From Aurantiacibacter gangjinensis (GTDB taxonomy: Bacteria; Pseudomonadota; Alphaproteobacteria; Sphingomonadales; Sphingomonadaceae): a DNA stretch of 64,000 nt. This document shows, piece after piece, positions 1 through 8,286 of this stretch. The translations under genes and the position numbers were made by a program. The DNA lies in NCBI RefSeq assembly GCF_001886695.1, contig NZ_CP018097.1:1135001-1199000 (forward strand), read 5' to 3'. Position 1 is the stretch's first letter; the number at the start of each line of letters is the position of its first letter. The notes beneath the pieces were generated by a model. The model did not search any database. It was not told the DNA's origin and worked only from the letters and a program-made list of their open reading frames with translations.

Positions 1-708
1 GCTTTGGTCGAGCTGGCTGACGGTCGCAAGCTGGTAGCGAAGGGCGGACCGCTGGTAGAGCGCGAGGCCGATATGCTGCGCGCCATCGCGGCGAGCGGGG
101 TACCTGCGCCGGAGGTCCACCACGCTGCCGATGGCCTGCTGCTGATGGATCATGTCGAAGCGGACGGCGCGAAGGGCTGGGACAGCCTGGCCGAAGCGCT
201 GCATCGGCTGCACGCGCCGCGCGCTGCAACCTATGGCTGGGACGTCGACTACGCTTTCGGCCCTCTGGCCATTCCGAACACGCCGCAGGACAACTGGCCC
301 GAATTCTGGGCGCGCCACCGCCTGCTTTGCCATGGCGAAAAGGTGGATGGCTCGATCACTGCGCGCCTCGAAAAGCTGGCGAAGCGGCTGTCGGAATTGC
401 TGCCTGTCAGCCCGCCGCCGGCTCTGCTGCATGGCGATCTGTGGGGCGGCAATGTGCTGTTCCACCAAGGCAAGCTGGCGGCACTGATAGATCCTGCGAG
501 CTATGTCGGACACCGCGAGGGGGATGTCGCCATGCTGACCCTGTTCGACAACCCGCCGGACAGCTTTTTCGATGCACTCGATCTGGAAGCCGGTTGGCGC
601 GAGCGATTGCCGATCTACCGCCTCTGGCCCTTACTGGTGCATCTGCGCCTGTTCGGCCACAGCTATCGCGGCTCGGTGGTCTCTGCGCTGGATGCGCTTG
701 GCGCTTAG
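1..708 (+). CDS. Fructosamine kinase family protein (5' end outside window)
   Basis: The reading frame is open to the left edge, so the N-terminus is missing. The visible 234 or so residues match the fructosamine/ketosamine-3-kinase family, a small-molecule kinase fold related to aminoglycoside phosphotransferases. HGDLWGGN at about residues 143-150 is the catalytic loop with its Asp. LIDPASYVGHREGD at about 161-174 is the DFG-equivalent metal-binding segment plus the family-specific GHREGD. Members phosphorylate protein-bound or free ketosamines and are thought to start deglycation; the substrate cannot be told from sequence. The gene converges on, and overlaps by 4 bases, the hydrolase gene on the opposite strand. 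Confidence 0.85.
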   Translation, partial: ALVELADGRKLVAKGGPLVEREADMLRAIAASGVPAPEVHHAADGLLLMDHVEADGAKGWDSLAEALHRLHAPRAATYGWDVDYAFGPLAIPNTPQDNWPEFWARHRLLCHGEKVDGSITARLEKLAKRLSELLPVSPPPALLHGDLWGGNVLFHQGKLAALIDPASYVGHREGDVAMLTLFDNPPDSFFDALDLEAGWRERLPIYRLWPLLVHLRLFGHSYRGSVVSALDALGA

Positions 709-1760
709 ACCGCTTCGGGGAAGGGCGTCCATTCGCCGCCGGGAGGATCCTCGGCGAAGATTGCATCCAGAAGCGCATCGGAGACGCCTTCCGGTGTGTC
801 CGGATCCCATTGCGGATCGCCGGTCTTGTCGATCAGCAGGGCGCGCACGCCCTCAGCGAAGTCGTGGCGCAGCATCATGCGGCTGGCGATGCGATATTCC
901 ATGCGCATGTTCGCGGCGAAATCGGCGCAATCCGCATTGGCCACGAACTGTCGCAGCGCAACCTTGGAGGTCGTGGGGCATTTGGCGCGCACGGCCTTCA
1001 ATTCGGTCTCGGCCCACATGCCGCCATCATCGTGGAGCGCCGCAATAATGCCTTCCAGCGTATCGGCGGCGAACAGGCGGTCGATCGTTTCCGCATTGCC
1101 TGCGATCCTGGCCTCGGGCGCCGGGCTCGCCATGTCGTCCAGAACCATGCCCGCATCCTCGCCTGCGACGATGCGCGCCTTCGCCTCGGCGAGGCTTTCC
1201 GATGCAAGGTAATGGGTGGCAAGGCCCGCCCAGAGGCATTCCGCCCCGTCGAGCCGCGCGCCTGTAAGGGCGAGAAACTTGCCTGTCGCTCCGCGCAGGC
1301 GCGGCAGGTAGTGGCCCGCGCCCACATCCGGGAACAGCCCGATCGTGCCTTCGGGCATGGCGAACAGCGTGTTTTCGGTTGCGACCCGATATTTGCATGG
1401 CTGGGAAATGCCCACGCCGCCGCCCATCGTCACGCCATCCATGAAGGCTACAAGGGGCTTGGGATAGGTGAACATCAGATGGTTGAGGCGGTATTCCGCA
1501 TGGAAGAAGACCCGGCCCGATTTGCCATCGTCTTCCAAAGCCGACTTGCGCACCAGCTGCACGTCGCCGCCCGCGCAAAAGCCGCGGCCTTCGGCGTGAT
1601 CGAGGATGACGGCTGATACCGCCTCGTCCTCGCGCCAGCCCAGCAGCGCATCGGACATCCCTTCGCACATCTCCTGCGTCAGCGCGTGCAGGGCCTTGGG
1701 GCGGTTAAGGGAGATATGACCCGCAGCGCCGTGGGTGTGGATGTGGAGATCGTCAGTCAT
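705..1760 (-). CDS. 3-hydroxyisobutyryl-CoA hydrolase (enoyl-CoA hydratase/isomerase family)
   Basis: This 351-residue crotonase-fold protein is probably 3-hydroxyisobutyryl-CoA hydrolase, which releases 3-hydroxyisobutyrate from its CoA ester in valine breakdown. FCAGGDV (about 61-67) and GGGVGIS (113-119) form the oxyanion hole. PEGTIGLFPDVGA (136-148) carries the Glu and Asp typical of the hydrolase subgroup, and the length is typical of that subgroup rather than of short hydratases. I chose the ATG at 1760 because GAGGA lies just upstream; a GTG at 1772 overlapping the previous stop is the alternative. It follows an isobutyryl-CoA dehydrogenase gene, an earlier step of the same pathway, which supports the call over a generic enoyl-CoA hydratase. 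Confidence 0.88.
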   Translation of the reverse strand: MTDDLHIHTHGAAGHISLNRPKALHALTQEMCEGMSDALLGWREDEAVSAVILDHAEGRGFCAGGDVQLVRKSALEDDGKSGRVFFHAEYRLNHLMFTYPKPLVAFMDGVTMGGGVGISQPCKYRVATENTLFAMPEGTIGLFPDVGAGHYLPRLRGATGKFLALTGARLDGAECLWAGLATHYLASESLAEAKARIVAGEDAGMVLDDMASPAPEARIAGNAETIDRLFAADTLEGIIAALHDDGGMWAETELKAVRAKCPTTSKVALRQFVANADCADFAANMRMEYRIASRMMLRHDFAEGVRALLIDKTGDPQWDPDTPEGVSDALLDAIFAEDPPGGEWTPFPEAV

Positions 1761-1768
1761 GGTCGTCC

Positions 1769-2914
1769 TCACTGCCGCAGCATGTCGCGGCCCACGATCA
1801 TGCGCATCACCTGATTGGTGCCCTCCAGGATCGAGTGCACGCGCAAATCGCGCCAGAAGCGTTCGATGGGATAATCCTTCAAATAGCCGTAGCCGCCGAA
1901 GATCTGGAGCGCATCGTTCACGACCTTGCTGCCGCTATCCGTGGCGAGACGCTTGGCCATGGCGGAAAAGCGCGTCTTGTCGGGCGCATTGTCGCTCACC
2001 TTGGCGGCGGCGAGGTAAAGCAGCGCGCGCGCGGCTTCGAGGTCGGTCGCCATATCGGCAAGCATGAACTGCGTGTTCTGGAAATCGGCAATCGGCGCGC
2101 CGAATTGCTGGCGATCCTTGGCATAGGCCACCGCCTCGTCGAGGCAGCGCTGCGCGCCGCCTAGCGAGCAGGCACCGATGTTTAAGCGACCGCCGTCAAG
2201 CCCCGCCATGGCGAAGCGGAAACCTTCGCCCTCCGCGCCCACGCGATTGGCGACGGGCACGCGCGCATCCTCGAAAATGACCTGCGCGGTGGGGGAGGCA
2301 TTCCAGCCCAGCTTCTTTTCTGGCGCGCCGAAGCTGACGCCGGGCGTATCCTTGTCCACCACCACGCAGGTGATGCCGCGCGTCTTGTGGTCGTCCGTGC
2401 GCAACATCACAACATAGACATCGTTCACCCCGCCGCCGGAGATGAACTGCTTGGTGCCGTTGATGATATAATCGTCACCATCCACGCGCGCGGTGGTCTT
2501 CAATGCCGCCGCATCCGATCCGCTGCCCGGTTCGGTGAGGCAATAGCTCGCCAACCTCTCCATCGAAATCAGGTCAGGCAGGTAGCGATCCTTCAGCTCC
2601 TGTCCGCCGAAAGTGTCGATCATCCACGCGGCCATGTTGTGGATGGATATGAAGGCGCTGGTGGTGGGGCAGCCATAGGCCATGGCTTCCATGATCAGCG
2701 CCGCTTCGAGCCGCCCGAGGCCGATGCCGCCGCTTTCCTCGCTCACATAGATCGCACCGAAGCCCAGCTCCGCCGTGCTTTTGATCGTATCGACGGGGAA
2801 ATGCGACTTCGCGTCCCATTCGGCAGCGTGCGGCGTGATGTTGTCGGCGGTGAAGCGCTGCGCCATTTCCTGGATGGCAAGCTGGTCTTCATTCAGCTGG
2901 AACTGGCCGGTCAC
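1769..2914 (-). CDS. Isobutyryl-CoA dehydrogenase-like acyl-CoA dehydrogenase
   Basis: A 381-residue FAD-dependent acyl-CoA dehydrogenase with the usual three domains. SYCLTEPGSGSD is the flavin-binding segment, and FGGYGYLKDYPIER with ILEGTNQ near the C-terminus are family signatures. E364 in LEGTNQ is in the usual catalytic-base position. The N-terminal FQLNEDQLAIQEMAQRF and the RLASYCLTEPG stretch resemble the isobutyryl-CoA (ACAD8) group. It would oxidise isobutyryl-CoA to methacrylyl-CoA in valine catabolism. Translation appears to start at a GTG (2914) preceded by GGAGGA, and that start overlaps the stop of the upstream lipoprotein gene as GTGA. The partner 3-hydroxyisobutyryl-CoA hydrolase gene follows at once. 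Short/branched-chain specificity is inferred from context. Confidence 0.88.
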   Translation of the reverse strand: MTGQFQLNEDQLAIQEMAQRFTADNITPHAAEWDAKSHFPVDTIKSTAELGFGAIYVSEESGGIGLGRLEAALIMEAMAYGCPTTSAFISIHNMAAWMIDTFGGQELKDRYLPDLISMERLASYCLTEPGSGSDAAALKTTARVDGDDYIINGTKQFISGGGVNDVYVVMLRTDDHKTRGITCVVVDKDTPGVSFGAPEKKLGWNASPTAQVIFEDARVPVANRVGAEGEGFRFAMAGLDGGRLNIGACSLGGAQRCLDEAVAYAKDRQQFGAPIADFQNTQFMLADMATDLEAARALLYLAAAKVSDNAPDKTRFSAMAKRLATDSGSKVVNDALQIFGGYGYLKDYPIERFWRDLRVHSILEGTNQVMRMIVGRDMLRQ

Positions 2915-3387
2915 TGGTATTCCTCCGCGCAGCGCGGACGCACGGTGCCGCCGGTCTCGCGTTCGATACCTTCATCGGTGACCCGGAAACGTTCGGTGCT
3001 TTCCCATGTTTCGCCTTCACCGGACATGGCCAGTGCAAACTCGGTCCATTCCCCTTGCGTGCTGGCGACCTGTATCTCGCCGACGCTCTCATGAAACTCC
3101 ACGCGCTGCGGCGTGATTTCGAGCCGGCCATCCGACAAGCCCTGACAACTGAGCTCGTCGCCCCACACGCCAAGCATCGTTTCCGGTATGCCGTTTATCA
3201 GAGCCGGTTCTGCCGACGATGCTGCATCCGCCGTTGGCGCCGTTTCATTGGAGACGGACTGCTGCGCCAACGGACCGGCACTGTTTTCTCCCGATGCGGG
3301 CTCGGCCGTATCGGGAGAGCATGCTGAGAGGAAAAGGCCGACGCAGAGCGGCAGCGCGAGGGGTGTGGCCATACGGGTGATCATCAT
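2911..3387 (-). CDS. Hypothetical lipoprotein
   Basis: A protein of about 158 residues with a lipoprotein signal peptide: a short positive N-terminus, a hydrophobic stretch and the lipobox LSAC, followed by a Ser/Pro/Ala-rich linker. The mature part has a pair of cysteines (SCQG and PRCA) and a small beta-rich look (LEITPQRVEFHESVGEIQV), as in small periplasmic domains. I do not recognise a family. Three start codons lie in a row (GTG 3390, ATG 3387, ATG 3384); the first ATG is used here. It is the first gene of the valine-catabolism run and overlaps the dehydrogenase start by four bases. That is an arrangement only and gives no evidence of a metabolic role. Confidence 0.7.
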   Translation of the reverse strand: MMITRMATPLALPLCVGLFLSACSPDTAEPASGENSAGPLAQQSVSNETAPTADAASSAEPALINGIPETMLGVWGDELSCQGLSDGRLEITPQRVEFHESVGEIQVASTQGEWTEFALAMSGEGETWESTERFRVTDEGIERETGGTVRPRCAEEYQ

Positions 3388-3449
3388 CACCCCATGTCAA
3401 AAACCGATTGCAGGTGCAACCGGTTCGCGCCTGTGCGTGTCGCGAAGGG

Positions 3450-3812
3450 CTAGTCCTCCGCGCCCCAGTCGTCTTCATCCATCGGAGCGGGATCGAAACC
3501 CGAGGCATCGTCCATCGGCTCGGCAGCGAAGCCTTCCGTTGTGTCGATCAGGCTTTCTGGCTCGGCATCGACGTAGACGGTTTCGCCTTCCGTATCGCGT
3601 TCCTCCCGCCCGGTATCCTCGTCATCGGAGAATGTCGCCGTGGTCGCGGCAGGCCGGGGAGCGTCGCGGCGCGAAGGCTGTTCGATCGTTACGCGGCTGG
3701 GTTCGTGCCGCGAAGCCATTACCGCCTCATTGCGCGATTCCAGATCGTCACCGCACGCAGAGAGCGCCAGCGCGGTTGCGCACAGCGCGAAGCCGAGGCT
3801 GCGGCTAGCCAC
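3450..3812 (-). CDS. Hypothetical small acidic lipoprotein
   Basis: A 120-residue protein with a signal peptide ending in the lipobox LSACG, then a low-complexity, strongly acidic C-terminal half rich in Asp and Glu, ending DEDDWGAED. No folded domain is recognised. The start is a GTG at 3812 that overlaps the end of the preceding I78-like gene by 8 bases, so the two are probably co-transcribed and coupled. No clear Shine-Dalgarno sequence precedes it, which fits coupling. Function is unknown. Confidence 0.6.
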   Translation of the reverse strand: MASRSLGFALCATALALSACGDDLESRNEAVMASRHEPSRVTIEQPSRRDAPRPAATTATFSDDEDTGREERDTEGETVYVDAEPESLIDTTEGFAAEPMDDASGFDPAPMDEDDWGAED

Positions 3813-4131
3813 AGGTAATCCGTTCTATCATGTAATCGCCATCGTAGGTGACGGTCAGCCGGTCGGGCCGGTAATCCATCGTAACGACCGTGTCCGGCGG
3901 CACCCAGCGCAGCGTGCGCGCGCCGGTCATTTCCAGCAGGCGCGTGCCAACCTCTTGCGTGGCGCGCTCTCCGATCATGTCCTGCGCGGCATCGGCATTG
4001 CACATGGCGGTCTCCTCCCGCACGCGCGGATTGCCGTCCTCGTCGAATGGCGGCTGGGTCGTGGCGGCGCAGGCGGCAAGGGCCGGCAGGCAAAGCGCCG
4101 ACAGGGCGAGAGAGGCAAAGGCGTGTTTCAT
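3805..4131 (-). CDS. I78 family peptidase inhibitor-like lipoprotein
   Basis: A 108-residue exported protein with a signal peptide and lipobox LAAC. The mature part has CNADAAQDMIGERATQEVG followed by a basic strand, then ARTLRWVPPDTVVTMDYRPD and a C-terminal LTVTYD..MIERITCG. That is the layout of the inhibitor I78 (potato inhibitor I-like) family: one Cys near the N-terminal helix, a reactive loop after the RxLRW segment, and a terminal Cys that could pair with the first. The N-terminal extension to 4152 is less likely because MKHAF at 4131 starts a good signal peptide. It may inhibit serine proteases in the periplasm; that role is inferred from the family. Confidence 0.75.
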   Translation of the reverse strand: MKHAFASLALSALCLPALAACAATTQPPFDEDGNPRVREETAMCNADAAQDMIGERATQEVGTRLLEMTGARTLRWVPPDTVVTMDYRPDRLTVTYDGDYMIERITCG

Positions 4132-4194
4132 GCGCGCTATCCTAGCTTCCATCCGGCCTGCACGCTAGGGACCATCCCTGAAGGAGTGATTACC

Positions 4195-4650
4195 ATGGCC
4201 GGATTGTGGTTCGAGGATTTCAGCGTGGGGCAGGTGTTCGACCACCCGCTGCGCCGCACGGTGACCGAGACCGATAATATCCTCATGACCACGATGACGC
4301 ACAATCCCGCCGCGCTGCACCTCGATGCCGAATATATGAAAGGCACCGATTATGGGCGCGTGCTGGTGAATAGCTGCTTCACGCTCAGCCTGATGGTGGG
4401 CATCAGCGTGAACGATACGACGCAGGGCACGGCTGTCGCCAATCTGGGCTGGGACGAGGTGCGCTTTCCAGCGCCCGTTTTCATAGGCGACACGCTGCGG
4501 ATCGAGACCGAGGTGCTGGCCCTGCGCGGCAGCAAGTCACGGCCCGACCAAGGCATCGTCACCCTCGCGCATCGGGCTTACAACCAGGACGACACGCTCG
4601 TGGCCAGCTGCCAGCGTACCAGCCTGCAACGCCGCCGCCCGGACGAATAA
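4195..4650 (+). CDS. MaoC family dehydratase
   Basis: A 151-residue single hot-dog domain protein. FEDFSVGQVFDHPLRRTVTE is the usual N-terminal entry, and DNILMTTMTHNPAALHLDAEY contains the hydratase-2 motif with Asp/His-type catalytic positions (N, H). VRFPAPVFIGDTLRIETEVL is the central hot-dog strand region. Members hydrate enoyl-CoA or mesaconyl-CoA type substrates. The ATG at 4195 is preceded by AAGGAG at ideal spacing, so the longer open frame to the left is not used. It stands divergent from the lipoprotein genes and convergent with the response regulator. The exact acyl-CoA substrate is unknown; a link to branched-chain acyl-CoA breakdown is possible from the neighbourhood. Confidence 0.85.
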   Translation: MAGLWFEDFSVGQVFDHPLRRTVTETDNILMTTMTHNPAALHLDAEYMKGTDYGRVLVNSCFTLSLMVGISVNDTTQGTAVANLGWDEVRFPAPVFIGDTLRIETEVLALRGSKSRPDQGIVTLAHRAYNQDDTLVASCQRTSLQRRRPDE

Positions 4651-4656
4651 AAGCAA

Positions 4657-5319
4657 TCAGTCGATCTTCAGCTGCCCCGAACGGATGGCGGTATAGACCG
4701 CTTCCCCGCGCGAGTGGACGGCGAGCTTGCGGTAGATGGACTTGACGTGATTGCCGACCGTCAGCGGCGAAATGTCGAGCGCGCGGGCGGCTTCCTTGTA
4801 GCTCATGCCTTTTGCAAAAACCTCCAACAGCTCGACCTCGCGCGCCGTGAGCGGTGCGGCATCGGGATCGTCGCTGGTGCTGGTGGCCTGCGGACCGTCA
4901 CCCTGCAGGCGCTCCAGCAAGTAGGTGGCGGCAGACGGGCTGATCGGCGCGCCGCCATCCAGCGTGGCGGCAATGCCATCGAGGATGGAGGCTGGCGTCG
5001 AATCCTTCAGCAGATAGCCGTCCGCCCCCGCTTCGAGCGCGCGCACCACCGTCTCGCGGTCGCCGAAACTGGTGATCATCAGCACCTTGCAGTCGCGCTG
5101 CTGCTTGGCAAAGCCGATGAAATCTATGCCGCTGCCATCGGGCAGTCCCACATCCACCAGAAACAGGTCCGGCTGCTTTCGCACGACCAAATCCCTGGCC
5201 CGGGCGATAGTGGGCGCTGTGCCGGCAAGATCGTAATCCGGGCAGGAGGTGACGATTTCGGTCAGGTGCTCCCTGATCGCCGGATCATCATCGAGAATAG
5301 CGACGCGCGCATTAGCCAT
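4657..5319 (-). CDS. NarL/LuxR-type response regulator
   Basis: A 220-residue two-domain regulator. The receiver domain shows the acidic pair DDD (about 10-12), the phospho-acceptor D56 in FLVDVGLPDGSG, and the conserved Lys in GYLLKDS near 105. The C-terminal LuxR-type helix-turn-helix (about 150-205) contains PLTAREVELLEVFAKGMSYKEAA and the recognition helix SPLTVGNHVKSIYRKL. The chosen ATG at 5319 overlaps the histidine kinase stop by 8 bases and gives a normal receiver start (MANARVAILDDD). It is the output half of the two-component system encoded with the upstream gene and should bind DNA when phosphorylated. The target genes are not evident. Confidence 0.93.
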   Translation of the reverse strand: MANARVAILDDDPAIREHLTEIVTSCPDYDLAGTAPTIARARDLVVRKQPDLFLVDVGLPDGSGIDFIGFAKQQRDCKVLMITSFGDRETVVRALEAGADGYLLKDSTPASILDGIAATLDGGAPISPSAATYLLERLQGDGPQATSTSDDPDAAPLTAREVELLEVFAKGMSYKEAARALDISPLTVGNHVKSIYRKLAVHSRGEAVYTAIRSGQLKID

Positions 5320-7249
5320 CGGTCTTGTCCCCCAAAGTGCTGTCGGGCAGCTGGATGCGGGCAACGGTCCAGTCGCATTCCCGCTGCAAGGTAAACTCTC
5401 CGCCAATCATCTCCGCCCGTGCTGCCATATTTTCAAGGCCTCGTCCGCCCGCGCGAACCTTGCCCACAGATGAACCGTTATCGCGCACGGCAATGCTGCG
5501 CGATGCCACATCTACGGTGATCGTGTCGCCATCGGAATGTTTGAGAGCATTGGTCACAGCCTCCTGCAACACCCGGAAAACCTGCAACACAGGTCGCGGC
5601 TGGAGCAGTGGTAGGGTCGTATCGCTAGGCTGGTGCCACGCAAAGGCGAAACCGGCATCGGTGACGCGGCTTTGCGCCCTTTCGCGAAAAAGCACCAGCG
5701 CCGCACCGAGCGACTCGCCCACTGAATCCATGGAATCGATCATCAGGCGCATCTCGTCGATGGCCGATTGCAGGCCGCGCGCTACGGCTTCAGGCTCCGC
5801 ATTGCCGCGCCGGGCGGAAAGCAGCATGCTCATGAGGTTGGAGCCCATGCCATCGTGCATGTCCGCCATGATCCGGCGGCGCTCTTCCTGATGGGCCTGT
5901 TCGCGCAGCAAGGTCTTTTCGCGCGCATGGGCCGCGCCGAGCTCCGCCGTGCGCTCGTCCAGCTTCACTTTTAGCAGTCCGGCAATGTCTTCTGCAGAGC
6001 GGAACAGGCGGATATTGCGCGCGACGAAAGCGGCGACCAGCGCCAGCAGCAGGATCGGCACGGCGTAATTGGTGGGCATGCCCGTGCCCGTGCCGAAAAT
6101 CTGCCAAACCGCCATCGCCACGGCGATGGTAGCCAGCAGCAGGAAAACCGCCGCTTCCCAATGCCTCTCGCGCCCGATGGCGGGCAGGTTCCAGACGATC
6201 AGTGCCGAATAGATAAAAGCGTAGAGGGCAGTTGTGGCGAACAGCACCCATTCGGCTGGCCCGCCCATACCGCGCTCGGCGATGAGGATGGACGATGCCG
6301 TGATGGCGGCCACCCAGATTGCGAGGCTGGCGGGCAACAGGCGCGGTATGCTGCGCGGCCCCCAATTGTTGGCAAGGTTCACTCCGGCGAGCGGTATGAC
6401 CATGCCGACCACGGAATTGAGGTGGATCCACGGCCCGGCCGCAAGCGGCGGCGCATCCGTCATCATCATCAAAAGCGACAGGCCCCAACTGCCCGACAGC
6501 ATGCCCATCCAGAACAGGAAGGGATTACGCCCGCTGCGCAGCCAGCCGAGCAGGGCAATCAGGCCGACCGAGAGACCAATGGTGACGCTGGCGACAAGAT
6601 ATTCGTCACGCAGGAAGGCCTGCATCTGCTGGGTTTCGTAAACCGGCTTATACGGCCCGATCACAGGATCGTGCACATAGATCCCATGCCCTCCCGCGCC
6701 GGCGGCGGCGACATAGGTGATTGTGTTCGTGCCTTCGCGCAGAAGCGCGGGCGGGATGCGCCGTACGGGTCGTTCGGCATAGCTATGCATGGTGGAAAGG
6801 CCCGGCTCCACCGATCCCCGCCCGAAAGCGAGTTCACCGTTTACGTAGGTGAAGACATTGTCTGCATGGGCGTGGGAGACTTCGCCGAGCCCATCTGCGG
6901 GTACGGTGTCGACCTGGAATGTCAGGCGGAACGCATAGAGCGCGCTCTCGCAACATAGATCGACCGGTAGCGCCGTCTTTTCGAAACTTGCCTGCGACAG
7001 CCCAGCCGCGCCTGCCGTTTCAAGCTGGGCAATTTCGACCCGCTCGATCGCAAATTGCTCGGCCGGTCTTGGGACGGGATAGAACGCCGGGGCGATCAGC
7101 AGCCAGTATGCCGCCTGCACCACGCCAATGGCGAGCAGCAAATGCGGCCATTCGCGCCAGCGCGCATCCGCGCCGACCTTCGCGCGAAACCTGTAGAAGC
7201 TAATCCCGACCATCTGCCCCAAATATGGCAGGCGGCTTTGGCGCAGCAT
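5312..7249 (-). CDS. Membrane sensor histidine kinase (HisKA_3/NarX-like)
   Basis: A 645-residue sensor. A first membrane segment near residues 37-57 is followed by a roughly 160-residue outside domain resembling a 7TMR-DISM extracellular jelly-roll (YAFRLTFQVDT...TYVNGELAFGRG). A block of about seven hydrophobic helices then runs to about residue 420. The dimerisation/phosphotransfer segment EERRRIMADMHDGMGSNLM carries the acceptor H465. The ATPase domain has QEAVTNALKHSDG (N box) and GGRGLENMAARAEMIGG (G box). The catalytic part is of the NarX/DesK type, matching the NarL-type regulator downstream, with which it overlaps by 8 bases. The signal sensed is unknown. Confidence 0.92.
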   Translation of the reverse strand: MLRQSRLPYLGQMVGISFYRFRAKVGADARWREWPHLLLAIGVVQAAYWLLIAPAFYPVPRPAEQFAIERVEIAQLETAGAAGLSQASFEKTALPVDLCCESALYAFRLTFQVDTVPADGLGEVSHAHADNVFTYVNGELAFGRGSVEPGLSTMHSYAERPVRRIPPALLREGTNTITYVAAAGAGGHGIYVHDPVIGPYKPVYETQQMQAFLRDEYLVASVTIGLSVGLIALLGWLRSGRNPFLFWMGMLSGSWGLSLLMMMTDAPPLAAGPWIHLNSVVGMVIPLAGVNLANNWGPRSIPRLLPASLAIWVAAITASSILIAERGMGGPAEWVLFATTALYAFIYSALIVWNLPAIGRERHWEAAVFLLLATIAVAMAVWQIFGTGTGMPTNYAVPILLLALVAAFVARNIRLFRSAEDIAGLLKVKLDERTAELGAAHAREKTLLREQAHQEERRRIMADMHDGMGSNLMSMLLSARRGNAEPEAVARGLQSAIDEMRLMIDSMDSVGESLGAALVLFRERAQSRVTDAGFAFAWHQPSDTTLPLLQPRPVLQVFRVLQEAVTNALKHSDGDTITVDVASRSIAVRDNGSSVGKVRAGGRGLENMAARAEMIGGEFTLQRECDWTVARIQLPDSTLGDKTDG

Positions 7250-7269
7250 GCCATAGGGATGGTGGGTCG

Positions 7270-8286
7270 CTAGAGGCGCGCGGCCACCGGCGGGTCTTCC
7301 CCGCTGGCGATGGTCTCGCCTTTCCAGAGTCGGTGCAGGCGGTCCTCCAATATATCGCCCGGACCGCTGACGAAGCGCGGCTGGCCGAAATGTTGCATGA
7401 CGCGGTGCTGCTTTTCAAGAGCGCGCCGGTCCTGCGCGACCACGGGATTAAGGAAGAGCCGGATCGCCCCCTGCTTCAGCCATGACGGCGCGAACCCTTT
7501 CGGCGTAGAGAACCGTGCGAACGGCGTGAAAGTGCCATCCGTTGCGGGTGTGAAGATTGCGGTGACGCACAGGGTCAACTTCGTCTCGCCTTCCCAGCGC
7601 GCCTGCACGGTGGTGGGCGGATAATAATGGCTGACCGAGCAGGTGCGATCCCGCTCCAGCGCGCGCGACATGATGCCGTGGTCGGGCGCGCTCTGGTGGA
7701 TCGTCATGGCGATGGAATTGCCATGGCTTTCCACCACCAGCTCCACCGGATGGCGTTTGTCGCGGCGGCGGATGAAGCCATGATGCAGGTGGCCGGTATG
7801 GAACGGGTCCATCACATTCTCGATGGCATCGAATGCACGGCCTTGCCACGTGCCCTGCTGCCACCAGAAATGATCGAGATCGGGGTTGCCGAAATCGGGC
7901 GGCAGCGGCGGCGCGGCGGGGGCTGCGTCGCCGAATGTGACGAAGATCGCACCGTGGCGCTCGCAGACGCGCAGTGCCTTTGCGGAGAGGCGGCTGATGT
8001 CGACATTGTCGAGACTGCATCCCGGCACATCGCGGCAGGTGCCGTCACGCTCGAACCGCCAGCCGTGATAAGGGCATTCCAGCGTGCCGTCGCGCACCGA
8101 TCCCTCCGAAAGCGGGTAATTGCGATGGGGGCAGCGATCGACCAGCGCGCCTAGCCCCTCGCCATTGCGGAATAGCGCGATCGGCGTGTCCATCAGCGTG
8201 ATCTTGCGCGCTTGGCCGCGCCGCACATCGCTCGACAGCGCGACCATGTGCCACGCCTCGCGCACGGCCTGCGGAAATTCGCTCAT
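7270..8286 (-). CDS. Rieske non-heme iron oxygenase, alpha-subunit-like
   Basis: A 338-residue oxygenase. The Rieske [2Fe-2S] ligands are C52, H54 (CPHRNYPL) and C71, H74 (CPYHGW). The mononuclear iron site is ENVMDPFHTGHLHH with D160, H163 and H168. The length and the lone alpha subunit place it with the vanillate/phenylpropionate-type and terpenoid/lipid-modifying Rieske oxygenases rather than two-subunit aromatic dioxygenases. No ferredoxin or reductase gene lies nearby, so electron donors must come from elsewhere. It is the last gene of the six-gene overlapping operon that begins at 13454; its ATG overlaps the ATP-grasp stop as ATGA. In context it probably hydroxylates, demethylates or desaturates the operon's product. 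Confidence 0.9.
   Translation of the reverse strand: MSEFPQAVREAWHMVALSSDVRRGQARKITLMDTPIALFRNGEGLGALVDRCPHRNYPLSEGSVRDGTLECPYHGWRFERDGTCRDVPGCSLDNVDISRLSAKALRVCERHGAIFVTFGDAAPAAPPLPPDFGNPDLDHFWWQQGTWQGRAFDAIENVMDPFHTGHLHHGFIRRRDKRHPVELVVESHGNSIAMTIHQSAPDHGIMSRALERDRTCSVSHYYPPTTVQARWEGETKLTLCVTAIFTPATDGTFTPFARFSTPKGFAPSWLKQGAIRLFLNPVVAQDRRALEKQHRVMQHFGQPRFVSGPGDILEDRLHRLWKGETIASGEDPPVAARL

Noticed and set aside
327-1616. A 429-codon plus-strand frame opposite the hydrolase gene.
   Set aside because: It is the antisense shadow of a well-supported gene, rich in Ala/Arg/His and without any family motif, as is usual in GC-rich DNA.
3640-4650. A 336-codon open frame that would extend the MaoC protein far upstream.
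   Set aside because: The MaoC domain begins exactly at ATG 4195 after AAGGAG; the upstream part overlaps genes on the other strand and has no recognisable sequence.
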